64,000 nt of DNA, taken from assembly GCA_900546175.1 (NCBI GenBank), contig URBX01000002.1, forward strand, positions 220,468 to 284,467, written 5' to 3'. This document shows positions 61,112-64,000 of the stretch, in pieces. This stretch comes from an uncultured Eggerthella sp. (GTDB taxonomy: Bacteria > Actinomycetota > Coriobacteriia > Coriobacteriales > Eggerthellaceae). The position numbers were made by a program, and so were the translations under genes. Every line of letters begins with the position of its first letter. Positions within the stretch are counted from its first letter, which is position 1. The notes under the pieces are model-generated. The model was given only the letters and a program-made list of their open reading frames with translations. It searched no databases and had not been told where the DNA came from.

Positions 61112-61759
61112 ATGTTCGACATTCAAGCAGATTTAGAGCGAGAATTACGCATCCGGGAAGCACTGATTCAAGAAGTTCACCATCGGGTAAAAAACAATAT
61201 GCAAACTATCAATTCTCTTTTACGCATGCAGGCCAGGAAGACCACTAATCAGGAAGTAAAGGATGCGCTGACCGATGCTCGCTCACGTATTCAGGCTATG
61301 TCTATTGTTCACGATAAGCTTTCCTTCACCACTCGTGAAAATGTTCAGGTAATGGATTTAATTGAAACCATTGCTTCTGAAACAAAATATGCTTACGTTG
61401 GAGACTCCCCTAATTACACCGTGTCTGTTATTGGCTCGGCAGGAATCTGCAATTCTTCTCAAGCAACTAGCATGGCTCTCATTATTGCAGAAATAGTTCA
61501 AAACTCTTTCAAGCATGGATTTAAAGACCGAGACCATGGATCAATTGAGATTGAACTGTGCCTTACTCCTAATTATTTCACCGCAATTATCGAAGATGAT
61601 GGATGGGGCGTTCCTTCCAACTTCTGCCTGCATGACACTGACTCTATGGGAATTTCGCTTGTCAGAACATTGGTAGAAGACGACTTAAACGGAACCCTTT
61701 CTCTTCTTCCCCCTTCAAACAAACAAGGTGCTTGTTTCCAATTGCAAGTACCACGATAA
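61112..61759 (+). CDS. Sensor-less HisKA_2 histidine kinase (EutW/PdtaS-like)
   Basis: A 215-residue soluble kinase. The phospho-acceptor helix has IQEVHHRVKNNMQTINSLLRMQ (His at about residue 23) of the HisKA_2/HWE group, and the ATPase part shows IIAEIVQNSFKHGF (N-box), EDDGWGVP and SMGISLVRTLV (G-boxes). EutW and PdtaS carry N-terminal PAS/GAF sensor domains; here only about 15 residues precede the H-box, so signal input must come from another protein or a direct effect on the core. It is 14 bp upstream of the ANTAR gene, its obvious partner. Confidence 0.9.
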   Translation: MFDIQADLERELRIREALIQEVHHRVKNNMQTINSLLRMQARKTTNQEVKDALTDARSRIQAMSIVHDKLSFTTRENVQVMDLIETIASETKYAYVGDSPNYTVSVIGSAGICNSSQATSMALIIAEIVQNSFKHGFKDRDHGSIEIELCLTPNYFTAIIEDDGWGVPSNFCLHDTDSMGISLVRTLVEDDLNGTLSLLPPSNKQGACFQLQVPR

Positions 61760-61773
61760 GAAAGAATTCACTC

Positions 61774-62352
61774 ATGAGAATTGTAATTGCTGAAGATGAA
61801 ACAATTATTCGTACCGACTTAAAAGAAATTCTTCTTCAAAGCGGAAACGAAGTTGTAGGAGAAGCGCGAAATGGTGCAGATGCTCTTGCACTTGTTCGTT
61901 TACTCCAACCCGACTGCGTATTTATGGACGTAAGGATGGCCACCGAAGAAGATGGCCTAGAGGCCGCAAGGGTAATTTGCGAAGAGAACCTTTGTGCGGT
62001 TGTCATGCTTACCGCATTTGCACAAGAAAGCATAGTCCAAAAAGCCGTTGATGCAGGAGTTGCAGGCTATGTAGTAAAGCCCTTCTCAAAAAGAGACATT
62101 CTTCCTGCACTTGAGGTAGCTACGAGTAGATTTAAAGTATCTCAAGCCCTTATTGATGAGATTTCTCAGCTTGAAAAGAAACTTGAGGATAGAAAACTCA
62201 TAGACAAGGCAAAAGGACTTCTTATGCAAAAAGGAATGAGCGAAGAAGAAGCGTTCTCTACTCTCCGAAAAACCGCCATGAATAACCGCACTTCTTTAAA
62301 AGCAGTTGCCCAAGCAATTATTCTGAGTGATCAGATTTCCCTTTCAGATTAA
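61774..62352 (+). CDS. REC-ANTAR response regulator (EutV/PdtaR-like)
   Basis: A 192-residue RNA-binding response regulator. The receiver domain (1-120) has the acidic pair in AEDE, phosphorylatable Asp in CVFMDVRM (about residue 53), Thr/Ala in VVMLTAFA and Lys in GYVVKPFS. After a coiled linker the ANTAR domain (about 130-190) reads LIDKAKGLLMQKGMSEEEAFSTLRKTAM. Phosphorylation normally dimerises such proteins so that they bind paired hexaloop hairpins. The nearby permease leader provides exactly such a pair. I chose the ATG at 61774; the longer frame to 61732 overlaps the kinase gene. Confidence 0.93.
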   Translation: MRIVIAEDETIIRTDLKEILLQSGNEVVGEARNGADALALVRLLQPDCVFMDVRMATEEDGLEAARVICEENLCAVVMLTAFAQESIVQKAVDAGVAGYVVKPFSKRDILPALEVATSRFKVSQALIDEISQLEKKLEDRKLIDKAKGLLMQKGMSEEEAFSTLRKTAMNNRTSLKAVAQAIILSDQISLSD

Positions 62353-62392
62353 CGAGCGCTTCGTAGCGCAAGGCGATAAATGAGCCTCTTTA

Positions 62393-63853
62393 TCAATCAG
62401 TGTGCTCCTTCAGATTAACAAGCTCACCATAGTCGTGGATAATACGGTCACGCTCTTCGGCAGCGCGTTTAGCAACCCAATCTGCGTGTGCGGCTCGCTT
62501 CAAAAGCGCCTTTTCAACCAATTCGTCATGCGTATGAACTAAATTATCCAAGTGGCGACCTTGCTCTTCTTCCTTGGCCATCTGAACAACCAAGGAGCTT
62601 AAAGCAGCATGGTCACGCAGGATTTCGCCTGCATGTTTTGGATCTTCGGAGATTTCTCGGGCCGCATCAACCGCATGGAAGTCTGCAGAACGCTGAAAAA
62701 GCATAGCAAGAAGTGGCATAACAAGCACCGTCACTGCGCCCGCAGCAACAAGAACACTTGCGGTGTCTGACGTCATAGCACCTGCCGAAACCGCAACAGA
62801 CGTAACGGCAACAATCAAAGGAAGTGCCGTGGTGCAGTACAGCGCAACACTCATGCGGCTACCAGCTGCCATAGTACGGGTTTCTTTTGAAAGCGAGAGC
62901 GAAATAAGGATAGGCACCGCACGAATTGCAAGCAAAAGGACAATGAAGCCTACCAGCATTACCGGATTTACCAAAATTGCCGAAGCGTTTATTTTTGCAC
63001 CAGAAACAACAAAGAACAATGGAATAAAGAAGCCGTGGGCCATTCCGTTAAGTTTTGGCTCAAGCGTCTCATTATCTTCGGGAATGAGATAACGCAGCAC
63101 AAAGCCCGCAGCAAATGCGCCCAGAACAATGTCTAAATCAAACAGGCTTGAGGCAGCTACGAGCAAAACAAGCAAAAGAACCGTAAAGCGCACATAGGTT
63201 TGGGAGGTTGTTTGGGAGCCTTCCATGATCCACTCAAAAATCTTTTTACCAAAACGGCGCACTGCTTTTGCGAAAAAGATTACCAGCAAGCAAATTGCCA
63301 GCAGGAGCAATAAAACAATAATACTGTTTACTGTTGTGCGCGTAGTAAGCAAAAAAGCCATAGCAATAACAGGACCTAATTCGCCCCATGTACCATACGC
63401 AAGCACGGCATCCCCTACAGGAGAATTGAGGATATTGCGTTCTTGGAGAATTGGAATCAGCGTGCCTAAGGCGGTAGTGGTCAGAGCAATTGCAATAGCA
63501 ATACCTTCAATGCTTCCTAGTTCAACTACGCCAGAGACCTGAATGAACAAAGCGGCAAGGCCAAAAGAGAGAACCCATACCGCAAGGCCACGTTTTCCTT
63601 GACTGCCCACAATCTTTTTTGGCTCAATCTCAAAACCCGCCAAAAGAAAGAGGAAAGCCAAGCCTAAATCGGAGATAAAGGTAATTGTTTCATCAAGCGT
63701 AATAAGTTGAAGCCCGTAAGGGCCAAACGCTGCGCCGGCAATAAGCAAAAATACGGTTTCAGGAATTACTCGCCCTGGAATTGCGCGAGCCACAATAGGC
63801 ACCAATGCTGCAATAAAAGCAATAACTGCTAGTGAAATGAAGTTGATGGTCAT
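62393..63853 (-). CDS. Monovalent cation:proton antiporter (CPA2/KefB-like)
   Basis: A 486-residue membrane protein with about 12-13 helices covering residues 1-395. GLAFLFLLAGFEIEPKKI (about residues 67-84) is the CPA2 landmark, and FDLDIVLGAFAAGFVLR contains the expected acidic residue of the ion site. A cytoplasmic, mostly helical tail of about 90 residues follows, without a full TrkA-N domain. It exchanges Na+ or K+ for protons. The ribosome-binding site is poor. It converges on the ANTAR gene with a 40-bp gap. Confidence 0.88.
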   Translation of the reverse strand: MTINFISLAVIAFIAALVPIVARAIPGRVIPETVFLLIAGAAFGPYGLQLITLDETITFISDLGLAFLFLLAGFEIEPKKIVGSQGKRGLAVWVLSFGLAALFIQVSGVVELGSIEGIAIAIALTTTALGTLIPILQERNILNSPVGDAVLAYGTWGELGPVIAMAFLLTTRTTVNSIIVLLLLLAICLLVIFFAKAVRRFGKKIFEWIMEGSQTTSQTYVRFTVLLLVLLVAASSLFDLDIVLGAFAAGFVLRYLIPEDNETLEPKLNGMAHGFFIPLFFVVSGAKINASAILVNPVMLVGFIVLLLAIRAVPILISLSLSKETRTMAAGSRMSVALYCTTALPLIVAVTSVAVSAGAMTSDTASVLVAAGAVTVLVMPLLAMLFQRSADFHAVDAAREISEDPKHAGEILRDHAALSSLVVQMAKEEEQGRHLDNLVHTHDELVEKALLKRAAHADWVAKRAAEERDRIIHDYGELVNLKEHTD

Positions 63854-63910
63854 AGATTCTCACATGTCTCTAATTCTTTATTGAGAACATTAATGATTCA
63901 GCGAATCGTA

Positions 63911-63939
63911 CTAAAAAAGCACCGCAATGCGGTGCTTTT
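63911..63939 (-). terminator. Intrinsic terminator after tRNA-Asp
   Basis: AAAAGCACCGC (63915-63925) pairs with GCGGTGCTTTT (63929-63939), 11 bp, loop of three. The minus strand continues with T, giving a six-T run. Confidence 0.9.
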
Positions 63940-63949
63940 AAAGACAAAC

Positions 63950-64000
<51 letters not shown>

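Overview
The window looks like chromosomal DNA from an anaerobic, amino-acid-using actinobacterium, most likely of the class Coriobacteriia. This is inferred from the gene mix (NADP-type GdhA, diaminopropionate lyase, class III CoA-transferase, ANTAR regulator, CmpB-type membrane protein, sortase-anchored protein) and from the moderately AT-rich sequence. No 16S gene or other decisive marker is present, so the placement is tentative. I see no prophage, insertion sequence, CRISPR array or rRNA operon. Most genes are housekeeping or metabolic, packed in short operons, with many clear intrinsic terminators.

Layout. 1-8.8 kb: end of a zinc-ribbon protein, gdhA, a PHP phosphatase, a BspA-like repeat protein, a DUF1846 protein, a CoA-transferase and a CPBP protease. 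8.9-14.5 kb: diaminopropionate ammonia-lyase, then the iron operon feoA-feoB-ferredoxin, divergent from a small Cys-rich FeoB-associated protein and a VOC protein. 14.5-17.7 kb: a candidate sRNA, a preQ1-I riboswitch and the queuosine genes queD-queE-queC, with queF. 17.7-21.8 kb: a glycine riboswitch with an alanine/glycine symporter, a sortase-anchored surface protein of different base composition, and cysK. 22-35 kb: helD, a GGDEF protein, the addB-addA-DUF2130 block and an LRV repeat protein. 35-42 kb, minus strand: lysA-hom plus a 58-residue membrane protein, and an MMPL pump with a YhgE-like secreted protein. 42-51 kb: rlmH, a 1005-residue c-di-GMP signalling protein, an XRE protein and a heterodimeric ABC exporter. 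51-55 kb: a C-rich-loop RNA candidate, a CmpB-like protein and the xpt-pbuX purine salvage operon. 55-62.4 kb: the most interesting locus, described below. 62.4-64 kb: a cation/proton antiporter and the 3' part of tRNA-Asp.

The locus at 55.4-62.4 kb appears to be an ethanolamine (amino-alcohol) catabolic system without a microcompartment. A minus-strand operon encodes an Eat-type ethanolamine permease, a HAD-family protein, a class III PLP enzyme most like ethanolamine-phosphate phospho-lyase, an APH-fold small-molecule kinase and a PII-like protein. A divergent pair encodes a sensor-less HisKA_2 kinase and a REC-ANTAR response regulator, as in EutW/EutV. The permease leader contains two hairpins, each with a six-base loop carrying A at position 1 and G at position 4, which is the known ANTAR-binding RNA signature. 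The second hairpin is mutually exclusive with a helix that would cover the Shine-Dalgarno sequence. I infer that ethanolamine would be imported, phosphorylated, and split to acetaldehyde, ammonia and phosphate, with expression switched by an ANTAR protein at the level of RNA structure.

Other recurring themes are short degenerate tandem repeats sitting at the 3' ends of genes, 8-9-base poly-C tracts between genes, and several structured 5' leaders. Start codons were chosen by Shine-Dalgarno spacing and family alignment from memory; no database search was possible.
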